Assembly (NCBI GenBank): GCA_035527835.1
Contig: DATKZS010000046.1
Coordinates: 1 to 48,198 of the forward strand
Source: DATKZS01 sp035527835 [NCBI: bacterium]
Lineage (GTDB): Bacteria; RBG-13-61-14
Direction: 5' to 3'
DNA: 48,198 nucleotides
Shown here: in pieces, positions 25,361-34,209 of the stretch
Position numbering within the stretch: the stretch's first letter is position 1
Layout: each line of letters begins with the position of its first letter
Notes under the pieces: model-generated
What the model saw: the letters and a program-made list of their open reading frames with translations, nothing else
What the model was told of the DNA's origin: nothing
The model's database searches: none
Made by a program: the position numbers and the translations under genes

Positions 25361-26554
25361 TCAAGGCCATTCATAAACACGGGAGATATTCCGGCACGGC
25401 TCATGCGCATAAAACAAGATCTCTTCGCTCTCCGCCCGGATCATGGCCGCGCCCAGGGTGCAGCCGGTGAGCCCGGCCGCCGGGTGCCGGCAGATGGACA
25501 GCGGAGCGCCATCGTGACTTGAGAGCACGGCCATGATGTCTTCCGGCCGGAGCGCCGCCGGGTCCGCCACCCCCGCTTTCCAGCGGTCAGCCGCCATTTG
25601 CCGCGGCAGCGAGCTGCCCCGGTAGAGCGCCAGTTGCGGCACCGCCTCCATCTCCGGGTGCACCAAATGATTGGCGTGCGTGAAAATCCCGCTTACCTCG
25701 ACGATGGAGTGCCTATCCGCGCTGGTCTCGATGGACACCATTTTTTTCTCGGCCGCGCTCACGATCAGATGGTGCTGCGAGTAGGCGCGCCGCGGATGGG
25801 TCGCCAGCGCCGCCGCCTCGTCCAGGCTCTTCGCTTCCATGATGGCCCGGTCAATCGCGTAGCGGGGCAGGCCCGGCCGCACCAGGGCCCCGCCGATGAA
25901 ATTCACCGTCTGCACCATCCCGCGCGAGTTCACGCTCGGCCCGTTGCCCGCAAGATACCCCGGATACGAAAAGCACCAGCTCCTCACCCCCGACGGCCAC
26001 TCGACATCGAGCAGGTACATGTATTCGCGGTAAGCCGAGCTCCCGTCCTCATTGTGGCCCACCCACAGCTTGTCCGGCATGCTAAGCCCTATCGTGGTGC
26101 ACCCGTCCGACGGCGCCGGCTTTTGCTTCATCAGCGCCGACAGCTCCGGGTTCAAAAACGCGGCCAGGACCTGGTTGAAAGGCACTTCGGCGCCCTCACC
26201 GATCCCTTGCAACTCCTCTTCCAAATGGGGCATCACATCGCGGAGCGCCTTCAAGAACGGCTGAAGCCGCGCCCGCGGGTCGGCCTCCCCGAACTCCAAG
26301 AGCTTTTGCACCCACTCCCGACGCGCCGCGAACGCCGCCCGGATCCGCTCCCGCGCCGCCCGCCCGATCGCGTACCCGATCTCGCCGTACGACCCGCCCG
26401 ACACCCGGTATAAAGGGATCGGGAACTCTTCCGCCTTTGCTCCCATCACCGGCCTTTGCCTCCGACAACCCGAAAACGCCGGAGCGGCCCCCGCCATCAC
26501 GCTCAAGCATGAGGCCGCGCCCAGCCACTCCCTCCGGGTAATCCGCCTCTCCAT
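25361..26554 (-). CDS. C45/acyl-CoA:6-APA acyltransferase-like Ntn hydrolase, Tat lipoprotein
   Basis: About 397 residues from ATG 26554, where a twin-arginine start (RRITRREWLGAAS) begins; the longer frame to 26593 adds no signal. A lipobox, AFSGC, puts lipidation at Cys30. Cys152 in SDGCTTIG is the expected nucleophile of the C45/AAT family, followed by the conserved WVGHNEDGSS. These enzymes cleave amide bonds or transfer acyl groups, usually after self-cleavage just before the Cys. Here they would act at the cell surface or in the periplasm. The substrate is unknown. No operon partner is seen. Confidence 0.85.
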   Translation of the reverse strand: MERRITRREWLGAASCLSVMAGAAPAFSGCRRQRPVMGAKAEEFPIPLYRVSGGSYGEIGYAIGRAARERIRAAFAARREWVQKLLEFGEADPRARLQPFLKALRDVMPHLEEELQGIGEGAEVPFNQVLAAFLNPELSALMKQKPAPSDGCTTIGLSMPDKLWVGHNEDGSSAYREYMYLLDVEWPSGVRSWCFSYPGYLAGNGPSVNSRGMVQTVNFIGGALVRPGLPRYAIDRAIMEAKSLDEAAALATHPRRAYSQHHLIVSAAEKKMVSIETSADRHSIVEVSGIFTHANHLVHPEMEAVPQLALYRGSSLPRQMAADRWKAGVADPAALRPEDIMAVLSSHDGAPLSICRHPAAGLTGCTLGAAMIRAESEEILFYAHEPCRNISRVYEWP

Positions 26555-26792
26555 CTTGCCCGGAAGCTTATAACGCGCCCCGCCCGGGTTCAAGCCCGGG
26601 GCACTGGCCGGCGTTGAAAATCGCCGGCTCCGGTGATAATCTAATTAACTGAAAAAAGGCCCCGAGGCGGTATCTTTCGGGAACCTATGAAGTAGTATGC
26701 GCATTCATCCGTCCGAGGTACTCCGGCAGAAATCAGTCAGGATTGACAGCGGCGCTCCCGTTCCGGAATGACCGCTTCTGCCATGAACCGGC

Positions 26793-26820
26793 TTGAATTG
26801 CCCGCAACCACGGTGATAAT
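26793..26820 (+). promoter_or_regulatory. Sigma-70-type promoter candidate for the bifurcating-enzyme operon
   Basis: TTGAAT and GATAAT are separated by 16 bases, 49 bases before ATG 26870. A similar CGGTGATAAT stretch occurs at 26632-26641 with no gene behind it. The 276-base gap between the C45 gene and this operon shows nothing else recognisable. Confidence 0.45.
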
Positions 26821-26869
26821 AAAACGTCCTTGAATCACTGGACCAGACATTTATGAAGGGAGTTCACGA

Positions 26870-27331
26870 ATGAGTTCAGTCCCTGTAAACGCGGAGCTGG
26901 AGACAATACTCGCCCGTTATGACCGCCGGCGGCGGAACCTGATCCCCATCCTGCAGGACACCCAGGACAAAATGGGATACCTCCTCGAAGACGCCGTGGA
27001 CCGCATCGCCGCCCATCTCGGGCTGTCCTCCAACGACGTCTTCGGTGTCGCCACCTTTTACGCCCAGTTCCGCTTTCATCCGCCCGGCAAGCACCACATC
27101 AAGGTCTGCCAGGGAACCGCCTGCCACGTCCGCGGCGGCAACCTCATCCTCGAATCCGTGGTCCGCAAGCTCGGCATCGCCCCCGGCGAGACCAGCGAAG
27201 ACCGCGAGTACAGCCTCGAACGCGTTGCCTGCTTCGGCTCCTGCGCCCTGGCCCCCGTGGTCGTCATTGATGACAAGGTCTACGGAAGACTCACCCCCAA
27301 GAAAACGGAAAAGCTGATCGAGGGAACTTAA
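26870..27331 (+). CDS. NuoE/HydC-like [2Fe-2S] subunit
   Basis: A 153-residue thioredoxin-like ferredoxin of the 24-kDa (NuoE) family. The four cluster ligands are Cys80, Cys85 (CQGTAC), Cys121 and Cys125 (CFGSC), at the family spacing, and DVFGVATFYAQFRF is the conserved helix before them. It overlaps the next gene by one base (TAATG). In NADH-linked hydrogenases and bifurcating complexes this subunit sits beside the flavin subunit and takes electrons from it. No complex I membrane subunits are present, so the partner is a soluble enzyme. Confidence 0.93.
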   Translation: MSSVPVNAELETILARYDRRRRNLIPILQDTQDKMGYLLEDAVDRIAAHLGLSSNDVFGVATFYAQFRFHPPGKHHIKVCQGTACHVRGGNLILESVVRKLGIAPGETSEDREYSLERVACFGSCALAPVVVIDDKVYGRLTPKKTEKLIEGT

Positions 27332-29187
27332 TGAACTTTGAAGCCATCAAGCAACAAGCGCTCGATGAGTGGCGCGAGTTCGAAAGCGAGGACCAGCCGC
27401 GCATCCTGATCGGCTCCGCCACCTGCGGCCGCGCCGCCGGCTCCCTCGAAGTGCTCGCCGCGTTCCAGGGTGAGCTGCAACAGCGCGGGCTCGCCTCCGA
27501 TACCCGCATGGTCGAGGTCGGCTGCCTCGGAATGTGTTATGCCGAGGTCCTGGTCGAAATCAAGAGCCCGGGCGGACCCGCCGTGCTCTACCACGGCGTC
27601 GAGCCGCGCCGCGTGCCCGAGCTGGTCGAGTCCCATATCCTTAACAAAGAGCCAGTGCTTAAGCGCGCCCTCGCCGTCATGGACGGCCAACCGCTCGACG
27701 GCGTGCCCCGCTTCGCCGACCTGCCCATGATCAAGCCCCAGAAAAGGATCGTGCTCCGGAACTGCGGACTCATGGACGCCGGCAATATTTATCACTACAT
27801 CGCCCGCGGCGGATACTCCGGCATGGTCCGCGCCTTCTCCATGAAGCCCGAGCAGGTGATCGAGGAAATGAAGGCCTCCGGCCTGCGCGGCCGCGGGGGG
27901 GCCGGCTTCCCCACCGGCCAGAAATGGTCATTCGCCCGCGCCACGCCCGCCGACGAAAAATACATCGTGTGCAACGCCGACGAGGGCGACCCCGGCGCGT
28001 TCATGAACCGCTCCGTGCTCGAAAGCGACCCCCACTCGGTGCTGGAGGGGCTGCTCATCGGCGGCTACGCCATCGGCGCCCAGCACGGCTACGTGTACTG
28101 CCGCGCCGAGTACCCGCTCGCCATCGAGCGCCTCCAGGCCGCCATCGCGAAGATGAAGGAGATGGGCTTCATCGGCAAGGACATCATGGGCACCGGCTTC
28201 GACTTCGAGCTCCAGATCAAGAAGGGCGCGGGCGCGTTCGTGTGCGGCGAGGAGACCGCCCTCATGGCCAGCATCGAGGGATCGCGCGGCATGCCCCGCT
28301 CGCGGCCGCCCTTCCCCGCCGTGTCCGGGCTCTTCGGCAAACCCACCAACATCAACAACGTCGAGACGCTGGCGTCAACGTCCGTGATCATGGAGAAAGG
28401 CGCGGCCTGGTACGCCGGCTTCGGCACCGAAAAGAGCAAGGGCACCAAGACCTTTGCCCTGGCCGGCAAGATCAACCGCACCGGCCTGATCGAGGTCCCG
28501 CTCGGCCTCCCGCTCCGCACCATTATCGAGGACATCGGAGGCGGCGTCCTCGACGGCAAGAAATTCAAGGCCGTGCAGACCGGCGGCCCCTCCGGTGGAT
28601 GCATCCCGACCGAGCACCTCGACATGCCCGTGACCTACGAAGACCTGGCCGCCGTAGGCTCTATTGTCGGCTCCGGCGGCATGATCGTGGTGGACGAGGA
28701 TTCCTGCATGGTGGACGTCGCCCGCTACTTCGTGACCTTTACCGAGAACGAGTCCTGCGGCAAGTGCACCCCCTGCCGCATGGGATCGCAGCACGTGCTC
28801 CGCATGTTGACCGACATCTGCGAGGGACGCGGCACGCCCGGGATGCTGGACAAGCTCAAGGCCATCGGCGACACCATGAAGAAAGGCTCACTGTGCGGGC
28901 TCGGCCAGACCGCGCCCAACCCGGTGCTCACCACGCTCAAGTATTTCGAGCACGAGTACAAGGCCCACATCGAGGACAAGAAATGCCCGGCCGGCGTCTG
29001 CCGATCGCTCATCAAGTTCACCATCGCCGCCGACGCCTGCAACGGATGCCGCGCCTGCGCCATCGTCTGCCCGGTCGAGGCCATCAGCGGCGAGAAGAAA
29101 AAGCCGCACCAGATCAACCAGGAGGTATGCATCCGCTGCGGCTCATGCAAGCAGGCCTGTAAGTTCGGAGCGGTGATCGTGGATTGA
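27331..29187 (+). CDS. NuoF/HydB-like flavin subunit with ferredoxin tail
   Basis: A 618-residue protein in three parts. An N-terminal thioredoxin-like [2Fe-2S] region has Cys32, Cys65 and Cys69. A NuoF core follows: GLRGRGGAGFPTGQKW binds NADH, NADEGDPGAFMNR and PTNINNVET lie around FMN, and CGKCTPCRMGSQH binds a [4Fe-4S] cluster. A C-terminal 2[4Fe-4S] domain ends the protein (CNGCRACAIVC and CIRCGSCKQAC). This layout is that of HydB/HndC and of Bfu-family bifurcating enzymes rather than complex I NuoF, which lacks the first and last parts. It is probably where NAD(H) reacts. Confidence 0.93.
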   Translation: MNFEAIKQQALDEWREFESEDQPRILIGSATCGRAAGSLEVLAAFQGELQQRGLASDTRMVEVGCLGMCYAEVLVEIKSPGGPAVLYHGVEPRRVPELVESHILNKEPVLKRALAVMDGQPLDGVPRFADLPMIKPQKRIVLRNCGLMDAGNIYHYIARGGYSGMVRAFSMKPEQVIEEMKASGLRGRGGAGFPTGQKWSFARATPADEKYIVCNADEGDPGAFMNRSVLESDPHSVLEGLLIGGYAIGAQHGYVYCRAEYPLAIERLQAAIAKMKEMGFIGKDIMGTGFDFELQIKKGAGAFVCGEETALMASIEGSRGMPRSRPPFPAVSGLFGKPTNINNVETLASTSVIMEKGAAWYAGFGTEKSKGTKTFALAGKINRTGLIEVPLGLPLRTIIEDIGGGVLDGKKFKAVQTGGPSGGCIPTEHLDMPVTYEDLAAVGSIVGSGGMIVVDEDSCMVDVARYFVTFTENESCGKCTPCRMGSQHVLRMLTDICEGRGTPGMLDKLKAIGDTMKKGSLCGLGQTAPNPVLTTLKYFEHEYKAHIEDKKCPAGVCRSLIKFTIAADACNGCRACAIVCPVEAISGEKKKPHQINQEVCIRCGSCKQACKFGAVIVD

Positions 29188-29243
29188 CCTGAAACCCCTG
29201 GCTACTGGCTACGGGCTACTGACTAATTTGTAAGGATGAAATA

Positions 29244-31760
29244 ATGGGCACAATAAAACTGACGATTGACGGCAAGCCGGTGGAAATCGAGAAGGGCGCC
29301 ACCGTGCTGGAGGCGGCCCGGGCCGGCGGCATCCACATCCCCACCATCTGCGCGCATGAGGACCTGCCCAACTACGGCGCCTGCCGCATGTGCGTCGTCG
29401 AGATTGACGGCGTCCGCGGCTACCCCACCTCCTGCACCACCCCCGCCGCCGACGGCATGGTCGTCCGCACCCAGACCGACGAGCTCCGCTCGCTTCGGAG
29501 CCGCGTCCTCGAGCTCATGATGTCCGGACACCCCACCGCCTGCCTCGTCTGCGACCATCGCGCCATGTGCGAAAAATACCGGCCCAACCCCATCAAGGCC
29601 GGACAGACCACCCGCTGCGCCTTCTGCTCCAACCGCGATTCCTGCGACCTCCGCTCCATGACCGACGACCTCATGAAGGGCGATCTGAACCTCCCCACCC
29701 TCTACTCCGCCCATAACGTCGAGCGCTACGATCCGTTCATGGACCGCGACTACAACCTCTGCATCCTCTGCGGACGATGCTGGCGCATCTGCGAGAAAAT
29801 CCACGGCACCCCCGCCATCAGCATCATCAACCGCGGCCGCTGGGCCCGAATCGGCACGTCCTTCCACAAGAGCTACACCGAGTCCGGATGCACCTTCTGC
29901 GGCGCATGTATTGACATCTGCCCCACCGGCACCTTGAACGACCGCTACGCCCGCTGGTACGGCGATCCCGACCAGGCCGTCTTCTCCACCTGCGCCCTCT
30001 GCCCGGAAGGATGCTCGCTCCGGCTCCTGCTCAAGGACCAGCGCATCGTCGCCACCCGCATGAACTCCTTCACCCGCGACGACCGCCTCTGCGCCATCGG
30101 ACGCTTCGCCTACGCCCAGATCGTCAACGCCCCCGACCGCCTCCGCCGCGCCCTGGTCAAGGAGGGGACCGACCAGATCCCCGCCGAATACGAGCAGGCC
30201 ATCGCCGCCGCCGCGCAAAAGCTCGCGCCCTTCAAAGACGGGTCCTTCGCCGCCGTCATCAACGAGGGCGAGCCGCGCGAGGCCAAGTACCTCTATACCA
30301 AGTTCGCCGAAGAGGTCATGAAGGGACGCATCGGCTTCGTGCCCGCCACCGGCAGCTTCGACGATCTCCATCCCGCGGACCTCAAGCAGGACCTCAAGGA
30401 CGGAAAGATCAAGGCCGCGCTGGTGAACGGAAATTACCTGGACCAGGACCTTGCTTCCAAGCTCCAGTGCCTGGTCGTCGCCGACTTCCATCCGTCCGCC
30501 GCGGCCGACGCCGCCGACGCGCTCTTCCCCGCCGCCATCCTCTCCGAGCTGGAAGGCACCTGCCGGAATTCCTCCGGCGACGTCCGGCCCATCTCCGCCG
30601 CGACCCCGTCTCCCGGAGCGGCCAGGCCCGACTGGATCATCGCCCGCGACTTGGCCCGGGCCATGGGCGCGGCCGGATTCGAGTTCGACTCGGCCAGCGC
30701 CGTGACGCCGCTTTGCGAGCACGACCCCCCGCCCGCTCCATATAATGGAGAGCCGCGCGATAATCTCAAGAACCTGCCCGCCCGCTTCCGCGGCCATTAC
30801 ATCGCCGACCTCGTCTGCGCCCTCGAAGCCATCGGCCTGCCCGCGTCGCCCGCCGAGCCGTTGCCCGCGGTGGCCGGCCCGGGCTTCCTGGTCGTCGAGA
30901 AAAAAGAGCCCGTGCCCAACTTCCACCTTCTCACCGTGGAAGCGTCCACCATCGCCCGGTTCGCCAAGCCCGGCCAGTTCGTCATCGTCATGGCCCGCGA
31001 GACCTCCGAGCGCGTCCCCTTCACCCTGGTGGACTGGGACGCCGCGGCCGGGACCATCACCCTGGTCGTCGAGGAAGTCGGACGCACCAGCCACGAGGTG
31101 GCCATGCTCCGCCGCGGCGACCGCATCGCCCACATCTCCGGCCCGCTCGGCTCGCCCTTCGAGATGCCGCCCGCCAAGATCGCCGTCTTGGGCGGCGGCT
31201 GTTACGGCATCGGCGGAATCTATCCCATCGCCAGGGCCTACAAGGAGGCCGGGGCCAAGGTGATCACCGTGATCGAGGCCGCGACCTCCCATCTCCTCTT
31301 CTGGGAGGACAAGCTTCGCGAGGTCTCCGACGAAGTCCTGATCGCCACCAAGGACGGCAGCAAGGGCATCAAGGGCGGGGTGCAGGAGGTGTTCGTGAAT
31401 TTGATCGAGAGCGGGACCCGGGCCGACGCCTTCGTGGCCATCGGCTGCACCTTCATGATGCGCATGGTTTCCGAGGCGACCCAGCCCTACGGCATCCCGC
31501 TCTGGGTGGCCCTGAACCCGATCATGGTGGACGGCACCGGCATGTGCGGGGCCTGCCGCGTCTCCATCGCCGGCGCCACCAAGTTCGCCTGCGTGGACGG
31601 GCCCATGTTCAACGGACACGAGGTGGACTGGGACGAGCTCTTCAGCCGCCGCGGCGCCTACGCCGTGATCGAGATCGAGGCCATGCCCCAGGACGCGCGC
31701 GCCGGACAGGACCGCATCCCCATGCTCGGCGCCTCCTGCTCCGGAGACTGCCAACATTGA
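29244..31760 (+). CDS. Fusion of NuoG-like N-terminus and NfnA-like flavin domain
   Basis: An 838-residue fusion. Residues 1-230 are NuoG/HydA-like: [2Fe-2S] Cys36, 47, 50, 64; His96 with Cys100, 103, 109; extra Cys125, 128, 134; two [4Fe-4S] sets at Cys173-183 and Cys216-226. Residues about 248-480 are a shortened molybdopterin-oxidoreductase-like stretch (Cys250, 253, 257, 283; NuoG-like to about IIARDLARAMG) without the catalytic domains. From about 545 it is NfnA/SudB-like: FAD strands to PFTLVDWD, the NAD motif VLGGGCYGIGG, and a Cys-rich end (GMCGACRVSI) for [2Fe-2S]. It has no H-cluster motif, so it is not a hydrogenase. Partner NfnB is the next gene. Confidence 0.9.
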   Translation: MGTIKLTIDGKPVEIEKGATVLEAARAGGIHIPTICAHEDLPNYGACRMCVVEIDGVRGYPTSCTTPAADGMVVRTQTDELRSLRSRVLELMMSGHPTACLVCDHRAMCEKYRPNPIKAGQTTRCAFCSNRDSCDLRSMTDDLMKGDLNLPTLYSAHNVERYDPFMDRDYNLCILCGRCWRICEKIHGTPAISIINRGRWARIGTSFHKSYTESGCTFCGACIDICPTGTLNDRYARWYGDPDQAVFSTCALCPEGCSLRLLLKDQRIVATRMNSFTRDDRLCAIGRFAYAQIVNAPDRLRRALVKEGTDQIPAEYEQAIAAAAQKLAPFKDGSFAAVINEGEPREAKYLYTKFAEEVMKGRIGFVPATGSFDDLHPADLKQDLKDGKIKAALVNGNYLDQDLASKLQCLVVADFHPSAAADAADALFPAAILSELEGTCRNSSGDVRPISAATPSPGAARPDWIIARDLARAMGAAGFEFDSASAVTPLCEHDPPPAPYNGEPRDNLKNLPARFRGHYIADLVCALEAIGLPASPAEPLPAVAGPGFLVVEKKEPVPNFHLLTVEASTIARFAKPGQFVIVMARETSERVPFTLVDWDAAAGTITLVVEEVGRTSHEVAMLRRGDRIAHISGPLGSPFEMPPAKIAVLGGGCYGIGGIYPIARAYKEAGAKVITVIEAATSHLLFWEDKLREVSDEVLIATKDGSKGIKGGVQEVFVNLIESGTRADAFVAIGCTFMMRMVSEATQPYGIPLWVALNPIMVDGTGMCGACRVSIAGATKFACVDGPMFNGHEVDWDELFSRRGAYAVIEIEAMPQDARAGQDRIPMLGASCSGDCQH

Positions 31761-31892
31761 AATTTGGAGTGCGGCGGCACGACGCCGCTTTCATTAAGCC
31801 CGATGGCGGCACGAGCGTTGGAAAAAGTTGTTTACGCATTCGTTTGATACTAAGTCAAATGAAAGCGCCGTCGTGCCGGCGCACTCCAAAAT
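31761..31892. repeat. Long hairpin repeat directly after the fusion gene's stop
   Basis: Arms of about 34 bases (31761-31794 and 31857-31892) pair with few mismatches around a loop of about 62 bases. The element begins at the base after the stop codon and ends 24 bases before the NfnB start, so it separates two genes of one complex. Its sequence is unrelated to the other repeat families here. Confidence 0.85.
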
Positions 31893-31916
31893 ATCAGGGA
31901 GAAAATCGAGCGAACC

Positions 31917-33410
31917 ATGAACCAGGAAGATAAAACAATAAAGGACGATAAGCCGAAAAAGAAAAAAGTTCCCCGGCACCCCATGCCCGAGCGGGACCCC
32001 AGGCGCCGCCGCCACAACTTCGAGGAAGTGCCCAAGGGCTATCCCGAGAACGTGGCCATCGAGGAGGCCCTGCGCTGCCTCAACTGCAAGAAACCGAAGT
32101 GCGTCGAGGGCTGCCCCGTCAATATCAACATCCCCGCCTTCGTCAAGCTGATCGGCGAGGGCAAGTTCGTCGAGTCGCTCCTGAAGCTCAAGGAGCAGAC
32201 CGCGCTGCCCGCGGTGTGCGGACGGGTCTGCCCCCAGGAGTCGCAGTGCGAGGCCCGCTGCATCCTGGCCAAGAAGGGCGAGGCCGTGGCCATCGGACGA
32301 CTCGAGCGCTTCGCCGCCGACTACGTCCGCGACCGCGGCCTCGAACCCGAGCCTCAGAAGGCCGCGCCCACCGGAAAGAGGGTCGCCGTCATCGGCGCCG
32401 GCCCCGCCGGCATCACCGTGGCCGGCGAGCTCGCCCGCTGGGGACACGAGGTCGTGATGTACGAGGCCCTCCACCTCCCCGGCGGCGTCCTCATGTACGG
32501 AATCCCCCAGTTCCGGCTGCCCAAGGAAATCGTCCAGTACGAGATCGCAAACCTCATGAAGCTCGGCGTCAAGATCTACACCGACTACGTCATCGGCAAG
32601 ACCGAGACCATTGACCAGCTCCTGGAGCAGGGCTTCGACGCCGTCTTCATCGGAACCGGCGCCGGACTCCCCATGTTCCTCGGCATCCCCGGCGAAAACT
32701 CCATCGGCGCGTTCTCCGCCAACGAGTTCCTCACCCGCGTGAACCTGATGAAGGCCTATCAGTTCCCCAAGTTCGGCACCACCCCCATCCGCGCCAAGAA
32801 CATCATCACCGTCGGCGGCGGCAACGTCGCCATGGACTCCGCCCGCACCTCGCTCCGCCTCGGCGCCAACTCCACCATCGTCTACCGCAGAAGCCGCCAG
32901 GAAATGCCCGCCCGCGCCGAGGAGGTCCACCACGCCGAGGAGGAAGGAGTGGTCTTCCACCTCCTCACCAACCCCGTCCGCATCCTCCACGACGACAAGA
33001 ACCACGTCACCGGAATGGAGTGCCTCAAGATGGAGCTCGGAGAGCCCGACGCCTCCGGCCGCCGCCGGCCCGTGCCCATCAAGGGCAGCGAGTTCACGCT
33101 GTCCGCCGACGTCGTCATCATCGCCATCGGCAACAGCCCCAACCCCCTGGTGCCCCAGACCTCCAAGGAAATCGAGGTCTCCAAACACGGCACCGTCGTC
33201 GCCGACCTCGAAACCATGGCCACCAGTAAGCCCGGCGTCTTCGCCGGAGGCGACATCGTCTCCGGCGCCGCCACCGTCATCTCCGCCATGGGCCAGGGCA
33301 AAAAAGCCGCCCGCTCCATCCATAAATACATGACCGGCTCGGAGCCGCCCGGTTATGTAGAAGCAGAGAAAGGCAATGGGAAAGATGAAGCTGCTAAAGA
33401 GAATGAGTGA
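31917..33410 (+). CDS. NfnB/GltD-like NADPH:flavin oxidoreductase
   Basis: A 497-residue protein of the GltD/NfnB/SudA family. The N-terminal [4Fe-4S]-binding region has CLNCKKPKCVEGC and CGRVCPQESQCEARC. The FAD site is VAVIGAGPAGI, followed by the family segment GGVLMYGIPQFRLPKEI. The NADP site is TVGGGNVAMDSARTS, and the closing GVFAGGDIVSGAATVI holds the FAD. In NfnAB this subunit carries the bifurcating FAD and reacts with NADPH. Because it follows a NuoG-NfnA fusion, it is read as NfnB rather than as the glutamate synthase small subunit, though it could in principle also feed the glutamate synthase encoded nearby. Confidence 0.92.
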   Translation: MNQEDKTIKDDKPKKKKVPRHPMPERDPRRRRHNFEEVPKGYPENVAIEEALRCLNCKKPKCVEGCPVNINIPAFVKLIGEGKFVESLLKLKEQTALPAVCGRVCPQESQCEARCILAKKGEAVAIGRLERFAADYVRDRGLEPEPQKAAPTGKRVAVIGAGPAGITVAGELARWGHEVVMYEALHLPGGVLMYGIPQFRLPKEIVQYEIANLMKLGVKIYTDYVIGKTETIDQLLEQGFDAVFIGTGAGLPMFLGIPGENSIGAFSANEFLTRVNLMKAYQFPKFGTTPIRAKNIITVGGGNVAMDSARTSLRLGANSTIVYRRSRQEMPARAEEVHHAEEEGVVFHLLTNPVRILHDDKNHVTGMECLKMELGEPDASGRRRPVPIKGSEFTLSADVVIIAIGNSPNPLVPQTSKEIEVSKHGTVVADLETMATSKPGVFAGGDIVSGAATVISAMGQGKKAARSIHKYMTGSEPPGYVEAEKGNGKDEAAKENE

Positions 33411-33458
33411 ATAGTAGGAAAAGCTTGAATTGAAAAAGGGTTACATCAAGATATTAAC

Positions 33459-34208
33459 CTATTCGCTAAACCGTGGATAAAGAATTTTTCTTTCACTGTA
33501 ATCAAAAATCCATACTCGTCTAAATTTAGAGGATGCGCCTTGTGTTGTAATAAAAGCCTCTAACTCTTCGATCTTATAATCTATTACTTTATACGGTCTC
33601 GAAAGCCTGTAATACGCTAATAACTCTACTGGAAGGTTCGATCCATAAGTCTTCTTAAATTTTTTCCTTAAAGCTTCGAACAAAGGGTCACACAAACCAC
33701 CGACCCCCGTGAGATTAAACCGCGGGCCATTAAATCCAGGCTCATGCTCCATATGAAGATTCATGATCAAGTCATTGATTTCGGGATTGTTATAATGAGG
33801 CAGGTCGCCTGAGAGAGCCAGCGGTTGAGTCTCGAGCCAATCAAAGAGTATTTTAATATTTTTACGGTTTCTCAATCTCTGATTGCAACAAGATATTCTT
33901 ATATGGGCATCATTTAAGACTGAAAGCTTGTCGCTTCTCCTTGCATACTCTTCATCGAGAGAATCCATGATCGGTCTATAATTATTTGCATATGAATGAA
34001 TTGACGGATTGGATAAATCCACGAGTTCAAAAGCAATTTCTTCCCCTTGCTCAGTAACACACCGAATGTCAGGCTCCGGTGGTTGTCTGTTCTTGATTGA
34101 TTCCTTGCGAATACCAATTGGGCAGACTTCCGCGAATGAAGTCATCACAACCTTTTCTTCCTCTTTTTGCTTTTCAGAAATACTTTTTCCAGGGCCTTGC
34201 TTCTTCAT
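33459..34208 (-). CDS. Low-GC hypothetical protein, possible PD-(D/E)xK-type
   Basis: About 249 residues, not recognised as a known family. ATG 34208 is chosen because GAGGG lies just ahead of it; ATG 34223 would overlap the ATPase gene. Near residue 45 the stretch PEPDIRCVTEQGEEIAFELVDL has the D-x(n)-E-x-x spacing seen in PD-(D/E)xK-like nucleases and DNA-end-binding proteins, but the fold is not proven. It is clearly richer in A and T than everything around it, with codon use unlike its neighbours, suggesting acquisition by transfer. It starts 1 base past the stop of the ATPase gene and is probably co-transcribed with it. Confidence 0.7.
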   Translation of the reverse strand: MKKQGPGKSISEKQKEEEKVVMTSFAEVCPIGIRKESIKNRQPPEPDIRCVTEQGEEIAFELVDLSNPSIHSYANNYRPIMDSLDEEYARRSDKLSVLNDAHIRISCCNQRLRNRKNIKILFDWLETQPLALSGDLPHYNNPEINDLIMNLHMEHEPGFNGPRFNLTGVGGLCDPLFEALRKKFKKTYGSNLPVELLAYYRLSRPYKVIDYKIEELEAFITTQGASSKFRRVWIFDYSERKILYPRFSE

Positions 34209-34209
34209 A

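Noticed and set aside
26870-29187. Part of respiratory complex I
   Set aside because: No membrane nuo subunits are nearby, and the flavin subunit has the extra N- and C-terminal Fe-S domains of soluble bifurcating enzymes.
29189-29223. Short near-tandem GGCTACTGGCTAC-type stretch
   Set aside because: It is a brief low-complexity tract with no dyad or clear role, similar to 7531-7555.
29244-31760. The fusion protein as an [FeFe]-hydrogenase catalytic subunit
   Set aside because: None of the three H-cluster Cys motifs is present; the C-terminal part is NfnA-like instead.
31917-33410. Glutamate synthase small subunit (GltD)
   Set aside because: Sequence alone allows it, but it follows the NfnA fusion gene and is on the opposite strand from the glutamate synthase operon, so NfnB is the better reading.
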